The translations under genes and the position numbers were made by a program. This document shows positions 26,699 through 37,300 of a stretch of 50,904 bases of DNA, piece after piece. Below the pieces are notes generated by a model, which worked only from the letters and a program-made list of their open reading frames with translations, searched no databases and was not told where the DNA came from. Position 1 is the stretch's first letter, and each line of letters opens with the position of its first letter. The DNA is from Euryarchaeota archaeon UBA251 (GTDB lineage Archaea > Thermoplasmatota > Poseidoniia > Poseidoniales > Thalassarchaeaceae): contig DAFJ01000033.1 in the NCBI GenBank assembly GCA_002497905.1, positions 5,375 through 56,278 on the forward strand, given 5' to 3'.

Positions 26699-28027
26699 AT
26701 GCGGAGCGCCGAGATTGCTCGGAACATCCAACGAGGCGAGGTTGACGAAAGCGACATCCACGACCTAATCCAAGGCGTTGTATCACGTGATGGAGGGCGG
26801 TGGTCCGACGAAGAGGTTGTCAATGTCCTACAATCGATTTTCGAACATGGACTTGAACCAGAGAATACTGGTCGTTTGACTGCTGGAATGATGCAAAGTG
26901 GGGAGATTCTGACATGGCCAGAAGAATGGAGACACCTTGTCGTTGACAAACACAGTACTGGTGGTGTGGGGGATAAGGTCTCGATTCCACTCGCCCCCGC
27001 TCTCGCCGCCTGCGGACTCAAAGTCCCGATGATCTCCGGAAGAGGATTAGGGCACACTGGAGGGACACTCGACAAACTGGAAAGTATCCCTGGGTTCAAT
27101 GTTCAACTTCAAACAAAGAGTATTCAGGACCAAGTAGACGAAATTGGAGTCGCGATGGTGGGACAAACTGAGGACCTCGTTCCTGCTGACCGCCGAATGT
27201 ATGCACTTCGTGATGTGACAGGTACCGTTGCGAGCCTGCCGCTAATCACCAGCAGTATCGTGTCGAAGAAAGCAGCTGAATCCCTTTCTGCACTTGTCTT
27301 AGATGTCAAGCATGGACGAGCGGCATTCATGACGGAACGAGAAGATGCTATGCGGCTCGCTGAGGCGATGGTCTCCGCAGCAACTCACTGCGGGATTCAT
27401 ACACGGGCAATCCTAACGACGATGGATTGTCCCCTTGGCTCAGCAATCGGGAACGCAATCGAGATTGTAGAGTCCATAGAAACCCTACGAGGTAACGGCC
27501 CTTCCGATCTCGAGGAACTTGTGTGCGCTCAAGGAGGAGCATTACTCGAGATGGTAGGAATCGTAGAGGATTTCGAATCTGGGAGCATCGCAATTCTAGA
27601 TGCACTCCATGATGGAAGCGCCCTAGAGCGATTCATAGAAATGGCAGTCACACAGGGGGTAGATCCCTTGGTGTTTGAATCCGAACATATGCTATACAGG
27701 TCTCTTGGCCTTCTCGATCCCGAACTAAATGAGACCGAACTCAAATGTAATTCAGAGGGGCACGTCATACACATCGATGCTCTTGCACTTGCATTAGTAG
27801 CCCTGGATCTTGGAGCAGGGCGAAAGGAGGCGACTGATACTATCGACCATGCGGTCGGCATCCTTGTCGAGGTGGACATTGGTGAATCTGTGAACTATGG
27901 GCAGACATGGGTTACAATTCATCACCGCGGTAAACTCTCAGAGGACCTCATATCCAGAGTTCAAAATGCATTGGAAATCGGGAACGAAACAGAACCAGAA
28001 TCACGAATTGATACGTGGATAGGGTGA
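26699..28027 (+). CDS. Pyrimidine-nucleoside (thymidine) phosphorylase
   Basis: Cytoplasmic enzyme that splits thymidine, deoxyuridine or uridine with phosphate into base and (deoxy)ribose 1-phosphate. The family signature is intact: DKHSTGGVGDKVS at about residues 83-95 and SGRGLGHTGGTLDKLES at about 112-128, then LVPADRRMYALRDVTGTV and SSIVSKKAAES. From the ATG at 26699 it has 442 residues, close to bacterial pyrimidine-nucleoside and thymidine phosphorylases and lacking the longer N-terminal domain of archaeal AMP phosphorylases. That argues for a nucleoside rather than AMP substrate. A GTG at 26684 would overlap the previous stop by eight bases. The frame stays open to 26543 but that part is inside the upstream gene. 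Linked to the surface PLD protein by position; deoC near the window end could take the deoxyribose phosphate further. Confidence 0.9.
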   Translation: MRSAEIARNIQRGEVDESDIHDLIQGVVSRDGGRWSDEEVVNVLQSIFEHGLEPENTGRLTAGMMQSGEILTWPEEWRHLVVDKHSTGGVGDKVSIPLAPALAACGLKVPMISGRGLGHTGGTLDKLESIPGFNVQLQTKSIQDQVDEIGVAMVGQTEDLVPADRRMYALRDVTGTVASLPLITSSIVSKKAAESLSALVLDVKHGRAAFMTEREDAMRLAEAMVSAATHCGIHTRAILTTMDCPLGSAIGNAIEIVESIETLRGNGPSDLEELVCAQGGALLEMVGIVEDFESGSIAILDALHDGSALERFIEMAVTQGVDPLVFESEHMLYRSLGLLDPELNETELKCNSEGHVIHIDALALALVALDLGAGRKEATDTIDHAVGILVEVDIGESVNYGQTWVTIHHRGKLSEDLISRVQNALEIGNETEPESRIDTWIG

Positions 28028-28031
28028 GGGA

Positions 28032-29135
28032 TTGTCAACACGCCTTGTCCATGTCGATGCTATGCGAGGACTCGCAATTCTCTGCATGGTCCAAGTCCAT
28101 ACCGCCGCCCTCATGCCAGCACCAGTAAGCATAGATCACCCCATTGCACTGATTTCAGCGTCTATCGGCGGCATGGCTGCACCGATGTTCGTCCTAATAT
28201 CGGGGTGGGCATTCCAACGCGGATTAGATCGGCGTAGAGCCAGAGGAGAATCCGTTCTACGTTGGTCCTTGGTTCGAGGTGGAGCCCTGATTGGACTACA
28301 ATTCTTACTGGGGCTCCTACTACCACAAAGATTCGATATTGCATCGCCAGGAATCCTGACACTTCTAGGAATCTGTACACTGTTGTTTCCTCTATACTAT
28401 ATTCGAGATGATATGTCAATTCGTGTGGGCATAAATCCACGGAATGCACGGATATTACGAGCAATCTTCACCACATTTTTCGCGTGGTTCATTTACACCA
28501 CATGGGCCAATCTACGACCTGGACCGATGTGGAATGACATGATTCAGGTGGGATCAATCCTAGATTGGTTCACTAAGGCTGTGATAAGTGGAACATATCC
28601 ATTACTTCCTTGGGTGGCCTACTTCATAATAGGAAGTATCCTTGATGAAAGACCATTAGAGGGAGACACTAAGAAAATACGACTCCAAACCACAGGTTCG
28701 ATAGCCTTTGGTTCACTCATTCTTACCGGCATAATATGCTATCAGACAGGGATTTCTTGGGCTGTTACGATGGGAGATGGAGTCCTAACCTTCTTTCCTG
28801 CGAATCCATGGTTCGTGCTCGTATCTTGCTCTTTCAGTGTCTTCATTTGGGATCTTTTCCGTACCACCACATCACAAAATTGGATGAGTCGCATCCTAGC
28901 TCCCTCTGGACGCCTCTCCCTGACAATCTACATGCTTCATTTCGCTCTGTTGGGAATCATCGAACCATACATTCCTAATCATGGCCTTGAAATTGCATTC
29001 ATGATGACAATCGCACACATGGCAATCTGGAGCATCTTAGCCCACATACAACAAAACCATACTCCTTACTTGAGTATTGAACAACTGCTCCATAAATTCA
29101 GTAATTCGAATCCCAGACAAAGCGAGAGTGAATGA
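28032..29135 (+). CDS. Membrane acyltransferase-like protein (HGSNAT/DUF1624 or DUF418-like)
   Basis: 367 residues with about ten membrane helices. The opening VDAMRGLAILCMVQVHTAAL resembles the R-x-x-x-x-D-x-x-R-G-x-x-x-x-x-M segment of heparan-alpha-glucosaminide N-acetyltransferase-type and related acyltransferase-3 membrane proteins, with His23 in the likely active helix. The start is TTG at 28032, preceded by GGTGAGGG as ribosome binding site, four bases after the phosphorylase stop; an internal ATG at 28059 would cut into the conserved motif. Such proteins acetylate surface sugars or lipids. A link to the preceding genes beyond co-transcription is not evident. It converges on the giant gene at 29142 with six bases between. 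Confidence 0.75.
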   Translation: MSTRLVHVDAMRGLAILCMVQVHTAALMPAPVSIDHPIALISASIGGMAAPMFVLISGWAFQRGLDRRRARGESVLRWSLVRGGALIGLQFLLGLLLPQRFDIASPGILTLLGICTLLFPLYYIRDDMSIRVGINPRNARILRAIFTTFFAWFIYTTWANLRPGPMWNDMIQVGSILDWFTKAVISGTYPLLPWVAYFIIGSILDERPLEGDTKKIRLQTTGSIAFGSLILTGIICYQTGISWAVTMGDGVLTFFPANPWFVLVSCSFSVFIWDLFRTTTSQNWMSRILAPSGRLSLTIYMLHFALLGIIEPYIPNHGLEIAFMMTIAHMAIWSILAHIQQNHTPYLSIEQLLHKFSNSNPRQSESE

Positions 29136-29141
29136 AATAAA

Positions 29142-32100
29142 TCACTCGACATGCTGCCATTCTGTTCCATTCCACCATAGCATGGATCCATCAGGATTCC
29201 TCGTCCAATGATTTCCGTTCTCATCTACAAATTGCTCGGGCTCATTCCCTTGAACATTGGAAGTATCAGTTTCCGTTCCATCCATTACCAAACCAGAAGT
29301 AACTGCAGGATTCTTTTCACTGCCTGATCGGAGAAGGAGCACACCTCCACCACCAAGGACGAGTATGGTTACCACGAGGATAATTATGACGAGACCCATT
29401 GGTGAATCAAGTTCGCCTTCAATACTGGCTTCAGGATTATCTGGATAAGCATCCATTGCATCGCCGACACCATCACCATCACGATCAGAGGATTCATCCG
29501 GGTCATTAGGGAAAGCATCGTCACTGTCGTTTACGCCATCACCATCAGTATCACGTTGTGTAATGGAACATCCAGCATCATCCACCTCAGCTGTTGATAA
29601 AGTGCCATTACAATCATCCATGGAATCTTTGACTCCATCTCCATCTGTATCCTTTTGAGAGGGGCCACAACCAAGCAAGTCCGCTGATTCTGAGATTAGA
29701 GTTGATGGACATATATCCGTGTCATCTTTGACTCCATCACCATCCGTATCGCGCTCATAATTCGCACAACCTGCAGAATTCACAGGAGCACCATCGATTG
29801 TCTGAGGACATTCATCGAGAGCATTGTTTACGCCATCATCATCAGTATCTTTCTGAGAAGGTGAACAACCTAAGATATCAACATCAGCCACCTCAATCCC
29901 TGGTGTTCCAGGACAGTTGTCATCTGCATCATTCACCGAATCCATGTCGGAATCCTTCTGAGAATCCGCGCATCCATTGATGTCGACAGTCTCGGACGAG
30001 TCACTGTCTGGGCACTGATCCTTGTCGTTAGTCAACCCGTCGCCATCAGTATCTTTCTGTGAGTCAGCGCAACCGTCTTCATCCGGCAGCTCTACGGGGT
30101 AGTTGGTGGCGGCGCACTGATCGATGTCATCTGTGACACCATCATTGTCTGAATCAAGCTGGTTTGAAGCGCAACCGAAAGAATCCACAACAAGGCCAGC
30201 GTCAGTCGAAGGACAATTATCGGCGTCATTCATGACGCCGTCACCATCATCATCAATCTGACTCTGCCCGCAACCATCCTGATCAGCAAGATCGTTTGAA
30301 GGCGTACCAGGACATTGATCGAGATTATCCTTGATACCGTCACCATCGGTGTCTCGTTGAGATGGTGAACAACCTGTATCATCCGCAACCTCTGCAGAAG
30401 GCGTCTGTGGGCAAATATCGATGTCGTCCGTCACACCGTCATCATCGGTGTCAAGTTCAGATATGTGACATCCATTGGAATCCACTGGACGGGCATTTGA
30501 GGGAGTATTGGGGCAATCGTCAGGGGTAGTACCAGCCGGGTTATCACCATAACCGTCACCATCGATATCAGACCACTGTGACGAATCCGAGGGGAACGCA
30601 TCAGCATCGTTGCCGTTAGGGTTGTCCCCATAGCCGTCACCGTCTGCATCCGCCCACTGAGTACCATCGTTAGGGAAAGCATCAGGGTTCGTCCCAGCCG
30701 GATTATCGCCGTAATCATCTCCGTCTTGATCTGACCACTGAGTTGGGTCATTAGGCATGAAATCGCCATTATCACCATATCCATCTTCATCCGTGTCTAT
30801 CCATTCATTAGGATCGGTTGGGAAGGCATCAGGTGAGTTCCCTGTCTGATTATCACCGTATCCATCACCGTCTTGATCTGACCATTGAGTTGAATCTTGA
30901 GGGAAGGCATCTCCATTGGTCCCAGTGGGATTATCCCCATAGCTATCACCATCAGAATCTAACCATTGGGATGGATCATTCGGCATGAAATCCCCATTGT
31001 CACCATATCCGTCTCCATCAGAATCCTCCCATTCATTCGGATCTGCTGGGAAGGCGTCCGAGTTGTTTCCGTTTGGATTATCTCCGTAGCCATCCCCATC
31101 ACCATCTGACCATTGGGAACTATCTGTTGGGAATGCATCGGGATTATTTCCACTAAGGTTGTCACCATATCCATCTCCATCGCTGTCCGACCATTGAGTA
31201 GCATCAAATGGGAAGGCATCGGAAGCATCGACGTAACCGTCCCCATCAGAATCTCTCTGAGTAGCATCGCATCCGTTGAGATCTACAGTCGCATTTGCAG
31301 TAGTATTCGGACAAAGGTCGTCTTCATTCCATACTCCATCCCAATCATCATCGAAATATAGCTGGAAGCACATTCCATCTTCATCCAGTAGTGGATTAGT
31401 TGAATTAAACAAAGTAATGTATGCACAATAGAAAGCGCTCGCATTTGGAGTTGTATAATTCCATACTTGACCAGTCATGTTGGCATTTGTAGCATAGATT
31501 GTCTGGTTGTTCAGTGAAGTAACATTAGTGAATGTGCCATTAGCCCATGACTCAATTCTACCTGACCATTGATATGATGAACCTACAGTGAGATCGGTTA
31601 ATTCAAATCTAACTTCGTTAGTTGTAGCGTTCCGATCGTATGTTAAATTGGTCATATTAACTCTAGGCCATTCGGGTGTGAAACAATCTAGTGCTGAATC
31701 AAGAATTGCATTCGTTGAAGAATTCTCAAGATACATGAGTATGCATCTATCCGCTCCTGAATTTGGAGGATTCAAAGAAATTGTTGCAGTCTTAATTGAA
31801 ATGGAAGGAGTAAACGAAATATTTCCACTTTGGAGAGTAGAGTAATTGTTCATATCAATCATACTCCAATTAAAGCGATAAGAATCTCCAGCCGTTAGAT
31901 TCGTAGCCAAGACAAAACCTGCAGTCTCGTTCAACACTACAAAGTCCAACATATTGACTTCAATGCAATCATATGATTCATTGATTAGGATGAAACCTGA
32001 AGACGTAGAACCTGCAGAGGGTTGTGAAAGGCTGCCATACAAACACCATGTACCTGCTCTTTCTGGGAAACTAAAATGGATGGTATTTACACTGATGCTA

Positions 32101-34166
32101 ACAGGAATTGTGAAATCGCTTTGTGTAACATTTAGGATGGATGAATTAGATGCTAGAGTAGTGTAAGAGTTGTTCGAACTATGATACTCTAATGCTGCGA
32201 TTTCCAAGTAATATGTATATGATGAATTGGTACTGAGATTATTCAATTCTAGTTCACCATACGTCAAATTACTGAATAAATCTGCAGAAATGTTTCCAGG
32301 TGCTGCAGGTACAGAGGTAATACCTGAAATCCAATAACTAAAGGAATAATTTCCGGTGTTTGTAACAAAGGTAGTTGGCCATACATCAACCTGAAGGGAA
32401 TAATTTCCACCAGGTAAATTGGTTTGCCCTATACTAGTAACATTCTCCGGAACACTGCCCGTCGAAGCGGTAGAAATCAAGATCCCACTGGGGTTATACA
32501 GACGTAAATCAAAATCCAAACCTGCGGCATGAGTCATGGTAGCACTGATTGTTGAATTAAATGGAACATATATCGAATAATAATCATCGGTATCCGCTAT
32601 CTCATCGAGATATCCACCATATGTGACATTATTGGGTCCGCTAATTGGTAATGCAGATGCAATTGTCTGACCTGCATCTTGACCTGAACCTGCATCATTC
32701 TGAACAATCGGAATTACTGATTCCACCTCCAATGTAGCATTATAGTAATTTATTGCACCGGAATACCCGTAAACTTCTGCACAATAAAATGCTGAAGTTG
32801 AAACCGATCGAGTTACTGATTCAGAATTAGAAATACCGGCAGAAGAAGAAAGCTGACTACCAGTTGAATCAAACAATCTTAGATCTATATCTCCATTAGC
32901 ATCAATGAATGTGATATTAAACCAAAATTGTGCTGTCTGATTAATCCAAAAACAAAACCAATCCGTATCAGTAGTGCTATGGATAGTTAACCCTGACCAA
33001 GACGTGGAATTGGAACCAGTCGCAGCATTTACTGTTGCATTACCCCAAGTTCCATTGGATTGACTATCATTCGGTTCGTAAGAATCGGGAGTTGAAGACG
33101 ACGCGGGACCGCCACCTCCACCACCGGATCCACCAGACCAGCCCGACCATGTGCCTGTTGTTGAGTTCCCTGTACCACCATTAGATCCTGCAACTCCTGC
33201 TGCACCAGTACCATATGGGGCGCCCGCACTACCACCTGAACCGGCCGATGCAGAAAGAATTGCATTCCCAGTCATCAAGAGATTGCTAGTACTATTGGCA
33301 CGGATGTCGAGATTTCCACCTGAACCGCCGCCGCCGCCGTCGCCTCCATCATACATGAAAAGACATGCGCTACCTGGGAGACAATCTCCATCTTCACCAT
33401 CGCCACCATCGCCGCCTTGAGCTAAGATGCTACCATAAATTTCAATCAAATTGGACCTCATTACTACAGATCCACCAGACCCGCCGCCAGCACCAGGCCC
33501 GCCTGTTCCTGAACCGTTGTTGTAACGATATCCGGGGTCTGCATCAGAACCTGAAGCGCTGACGGTCCCATATATCTCAATTGAATCAGCATAAATAACA
33601 ATGTGGCCACCACCAATTCCACCATCAGAAATCAAATTTCCATTACTATCGTAAATTGAACCTCCATTGGAACCAGACTCATTGCTGACACCGTAAGATG
33701 AACCCCCATTAGAACTGGTCGTACCACCTCCGGATCCGCCATTACTGTAGTGTCCTGCACCTCCTGCACCACTACCCATCCAACTAGTTGAAAGTTGAAT
33801 TGAAGTGCCTAAACCTTGAGTCGAATTTGAGTAAGCATTAGCAATAATCGATGCACCGCTTGATACTGTCAACGTATTTACAGTTAGAATAAGAGAACCA
33901 TTGGCTACAATCGAACCACAGGATGAACCAGTGGTAGCACATCCAACCTGAAGATTATCGTAGGCATGATTCCCACTGAGATAAGTTGTGTTCAGAATGG
34001 TAGCATTTGTTGAGCCTGCGCCCGATGGACCAGAGTAATTCACTTCGTCTAATTCACCCAAAGAAGAATTTTTTTCCACGAGAAAACCCATCATTACAGA
34101 CGAAAATAGAGTAAATGCGACAAGGAGGCAGATTGCAGGGCGGCTACCCTGATTCACATTGACCAT
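29142..34166 (-). CDS. Giant TSP3-repeat surface protein with PPC domains and membrane anchor
   Basis: 1,674 residues. An N-terminal hydrophobic segment (about 10-30) is followed by a very Gly/Ser-rich region (about 90-360). Two pre-peptidase C-terminal (PPC)-like beta-sandwiches come next (about 375-478 with DTDWFCFWI, and about 488-615 with DTDDYYSIYVP), then several Ig-like modules rich in N-X-S/T sites. From about 940 to 1575 there are calcium-binding TSP3 repeats of two kinds: nine with a QWxDxDGDGYGDN core and about ten with Cys pairs and DTDGDGVxDxxDxCP. One membrane helix (about 1588-1612) precedes a cytoplasmic tail ending in a small aromatic motif (HWTRNPDGSMLWWNGTEW). Probably a long, glycosylated, calcium-stiffened adhesin or envelope stalk. 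Divergent from a second TSP3 protein; the 150-base spacer has a TATA-like TTCATATTCTTA near 34190. Confidence 0.9.
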   Translation of the reverse strand: MVNVNQGSRPAICLLVAFTLFSSVMMGFLVEKNSSLGELDEVNYSGPSGAGSTNATILNTTYLSGNHAYDNLQVGCATTGSSCGSIVANGSLILTVNTLTVSSGASIIANAYSNSTQGLGTSIQLSTSWMGSGAGGAGHYSNGGSGGGTTSSNGGSSYGVSNESGSNGGSIYDSNGNLISDGGIGGGHIVIYADSIEIYGTVSASGSDADPGYRYNNGSGTGGPGAGGGSGGSVVMRSNLIEIYGSILAQGGDGGDGEDGDCLPGSACLFMYDGGDGGGGGSGGNLDIRANSTSNLLMTGNAILSASAGSGGSAGAPYGTGAAGVAGSNGGTGNSTTGTWSGWSGGSGGGGGGPASSSTPDSYEPNDSQSNGTWGNATVNAATGSNSTSWSGLTIHSTTDTDWFCFWINQTAQFWFNITFIDANGDIDLRLFDSTGSQLSSSAGISNSESVTRSVSTSAFYCAEVYGYSGAINYYNATLEVESVIPIVQNDAGSGQDAGQTIASALPISGPNNVTYGGYLDEIADTDDYYSIYVPFNSTISATMTHAAGLDFDLRLYNPSGILISTASTGSVPENVTSIGQTNLPGGNYSLQVDVWPTTFVTNTGNYSFSYWISGITSVPAAPGNISADLFSNLTYGELELNNLSTNSSYTYYLEIAALEYHSSNNSYTTLASNSSILNVTQSDFTIPVSISVNTIHFSFPERAGTWCLYGSLSQPSAGSTSSGFILINESYDCIEVNMLDFVVLNETAGFVLATNLTAGDSYRFNWSMIDMNNYSTLQSGNISFTPSISIKTATISLNPPNSGADRCILMYLENSSTNAILDSALDCFTPEWPRVNMTNLTYDRNATTNEVRFELTDLTVGSSYQWSGRIESWANGTFTNVTSLNNQTIYATNANMTGQVWNYTTPNASAFYCAYITLFNSTNPLLDEDGMCFQLYFDDDWDGVWNEDDLCPNTTANATVDLNGCDATQRDSDGDGYVDASDAFPFDATQWSDSDGDGYGDNLSGNNPDAFPTDSSQWSDGDGDGYGDNPNGNNSDAFPADPNEWEDSDGDGYGDNGDFMPNDPSQWLDSDGDSYGDNPTGTNGDAFPQDSTQWSDQDGDGYGDNQTGNSPDAFPTDPNEWIDTDEDGYGDNGDFMPNDPTQWSDQDGDDYGDNPAGTNPDAFPNDGTQWADADGDGYGDNPNGNDADAFPSDSSQWSDIDGDGYGDNPAGTTPDDCPNTPSNARPVDSNGCHISELDTDDDGVTDDIDICPQTPSAEVADDTGCSPSQRDTDGDGIKDNLDQCPGTPSNDLADQDGCGQSQIDDDGDGVMNDADNCPSTDAGLVVDSFGCASNQLDSDNDGVTDDIDQCAATNYPVELPDEDGCADSQKDTDGDGLTNDKDQCPDSDSSETVDINGCADSQKDSDMDSVNDADDNCPGTPGIEVADVDILGCSPSQKDTDDDGVNNALDECPQTIDGAPVNSAGCANYERDTDGDGVKDDTDICPSTLISESADLLGCGPSQKDTDGDGVKDSMDDCNGTLSTAEVDDAGCSITQRDTDGDGVNDSDDAFPNDPDESSDRDGDGVGDAMDAYPDNPEASIEGELDSPMGLVIIILVVTILVLGGGGVLLLRSGSEKNPAVTSGLVMDGTETDTSNVQGNEPEQFVDENGNHWTRNPDGSMLWWNGTEWQHVE
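29440..31355 (-). repeat. TSP3-encoding repeat array
   Basis: In-frame array within the giant protein gene. The upstream part encodes nine units of roughly 22-26 residues with a tryptophan and DGDGYGDN. The downstream part encodes about ten units of roughly 36 residues, each with paired cysteines and an Asp-rich calcium loop. The DNA copies are degenerate, so the array looks old and selected at protein level rather than recently amplified. Confidence 0.85.
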
Positions 34167-34316
34167 GAGCCCGAGTTAGGGGCTAAGAATATGAAACACA
34201 TGGTTCAAGTCCGTGATTAATTGATTCTTGAGGGAAGAAAAATTACGTTTGAAACGCCCTCTAATACTAAGTTGACAGCCAATCGTTCATGTAGTCTTGA
34301 AGCACACTCCCACATC

Positions 34317-37300
34317 ATGAAGAGGGCAGTGCTTACTGTATTGCTACTTCTTGCCGCTCCACTATGCATGACATTGGACTATTCTGGGAGCAACATTGAA
34401 CCTCTCGTAATCAATGATGGAGAGCCTTCTTTCTCGTATGGATCGAATTCTCAAAACCTCAGTTACACTACCACTTTTATTCAATCAGATTGGAACGCAT
34501 CAGTCACGGCATTAGGTTATGACAATGATGGGAATTTGTCCTTCGGCGGAATGGTGTGCGCCATGTTCCCTGGGGAATACGTAGCACGAAGTATGCCATT
34601 ATGCAACTACCAATCCGAAACCGGGATGAGGAGTCATCCGGGGTACGGCCCGGCAATGTTTGGAAACATCTATCGAAATGGTAGCCTCCGTGATATCGAA
34701 ATTATCAACAGTTCATCAGGAGGTGACCGGATCGACGATATCCTCTACCTGAGTAATGGTGATTATCTGATATCAGGCTGGTTTTGTTGGGGAATGTCTG
34801 ATGCATCAGGCTCAGAATGCGAGATAGGACGGAACGGGATATCAGCTGATTCCTATGAAGGGGATGATGCATTCATCGCAAGAGTTGCCCCAAATGGGAC
34901 ATGGTTGTGGGCCATCGGGATGGGAGGCATAATGTGGGATACGACTCATAGCCTTGCAGAAGGCCCTAATGGTGAATTATTCGCATTGACAAGTTTCTGT
35001 GTAAATAGTGGTTCAAATTCATGCCAATTAGCAAGCGATTATGGAACAAATCTCTCGGAAGGGCAAGATGATCTACTTCTCATGGAAATTTCACCAGGCG
35101 GTACAATCCTATGGACAGAACATATGGGTAGCGAATACTCGGACCATGGCCCTGAAGCCGGATTCTTTCGCCTAGGGAAGAAGGGGATTGTAGCAACAAG
35201 TGACGGGGGCGTAATTGTAGCAGGTAGTTCTTGCGAACAAAATGCAAATTGCGACTTCTACATCTCGGATGTGACTCTAAGCAATGGAAGTGATGGATTC
35301 CTTGGTAAGTTCGACGGAGACGGAGATCTAGTTTGGGCCCAACAAATCGGAGGGGACGCGGTAGATTATCTACAATCAATCGCTAAGGTAGATGAGCATC
35401 GAATAATAGTTGGAGGGAATCATTATTCCGGACAATTCAATGCAGGTAGTCGCGCGATTATCCACTACGGTTCATCTGACTCCTGGTGGGGAATCATGAA
35501 TCATACATCAATGACTTGGGAAGGACTTTGGGGGTCTGAAGATACTGCTGATTCCTTCATCCATAGTGTTGCAGTCGATGCCAGAGGAGACATCATCCTA
35601 GGGGGCAGCGGTTGTTGGATGAATTCGAACTGCAGGGTTGACATTGCAGGGCTGAATCAAACCAATCTAACCAAGTCCGGATTTATTCTCAAACTCGATC
35701 AGAATGGAACGGGAGAATGGCTTTTGCCAGTAGTCGCAAGTGGAGGGCTATCAAGCCCAATAAATGCCTTAGAAACAAATCAATACGGGGATATTGCAGC
35801 TGTATCAAGGATATGTATCGACTCTAATCATAACAGTCAATGCTCTGTCGAAATTGGCAGTACAGCATCGTCCCCATTATACAGAAGTTCGGTTGTCATT
35901 CAGATAACACAAGACAATGATTTAGATGGCATATACAATGACTTAGATAACTGTAAAGATGGTATTCAAGGCTGGATTTCGAACATAACCTCTGACAATG
36001 ACGGAGATGGATGTGAAGACACCTTAGAGGATACTGATGACGACAATGATGGCATTCTCGATTACCAAGATGGGTGCCCATTAGTATCTGGAAATTCATC
36101 CGAAGATCGTTATGGTTGTCTTGACTCAGATGGCGATGGATGGTCCGACCCAGATTCAACCTGGATAGCTGATGATGGAGCTGATAGATACCCGTCCGAC
36201 TCGAGTCAATGGAGAGATAGTGATGGAGATGGATACGGAGATAATCACTACTATGATATCGACCCAGTAACTGGACTTTATGTCAATCAAACTGGAGATG
36301 GATCTCCTCTTGATTCAGAACAATGGAGCGACATGGATGGAGATGGGTACGGAGATAATGACCAAGCAGGTACTCGATATGATGACTGCCCATACACTTA
36401 CGGCCTATCATCAGAGAATGATCGTTTCGGATGTGTTGACAACGATGGAGATGGCTGGGCTAACGAAGATGATGACTATCCATTTGAAGCAACCCAATGG
36501 TCCGACCAAGATGGAGACGGATACGGCGATAATCCAACAGGAGCATCCCCTGACGCTTGCCCTACAAGCTATGGGACCTCAACTATAGTAGGCAATCTTG
36601 GATGCCCAGATATTGATGGTGATGGATGGTCCGATTCAACAGATGCATTTCCTAATGATCCATCTCAATGGAATGATACTGATGGAGATGGATTTGGCGA
36701 TGAACTCAGCGGCGTTGATGGAGACGATTGCGTTAACACCCCAGGGAACTCAACAATAGGATTACTCGGATGCGTTGATGCAGACGGTGATGGATGGGCA
36801 GATACTGAGGATGACCTTCCAGATAACCCCTCACAATGGGAAGATTCCGATAGTGATGGCTACGGAAATAACCCAAATGGCACTAACCCTGATGGATGTC
36901 CTACACAAGCCGGAACATCCTACATCGATGTCAATGGCTGTTCCGACTATGATAGTGATGGTTGGTCGGGCCTAAGTGATGTATTCCCCTTTGACCCAAC
37001 TCAATGGTTAGATACGGACAATGACGGATATGGTGACAATGTATCTGGAGATTATGCAGATAATTGCCCTACAGTTGCTAACGGTATAGACGAGGACAAT
37101 CAAGCCGATCATGACCTAGATGGAGAAGGCGATGCCTGTGACACAGATGATGATGATGACGGCATTCCAGATGTCTCTGATGATTGTCCGACCGGCATCA
37201 CGGACTGGATGAGCACAACTGTAACCGATTACGACCAGGATGGATGCTTGGACAACACTGAGGACGAAGATGACGACAATGATGGCATCGAAGATGACAA

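Noticed and set aside
29440..31355. Possible CRISPR or non-coding tandem repeat
   Set aside because: The repeat is in frame, encodes TSP3 calcium loops, and the DNA units are degenerate and without constant spacers.
34221..34316. Upstream start for the second giant protein
   Set aside because: The added residues are not signal-like, while the ATG at 34317 opens a typical signal peptide.
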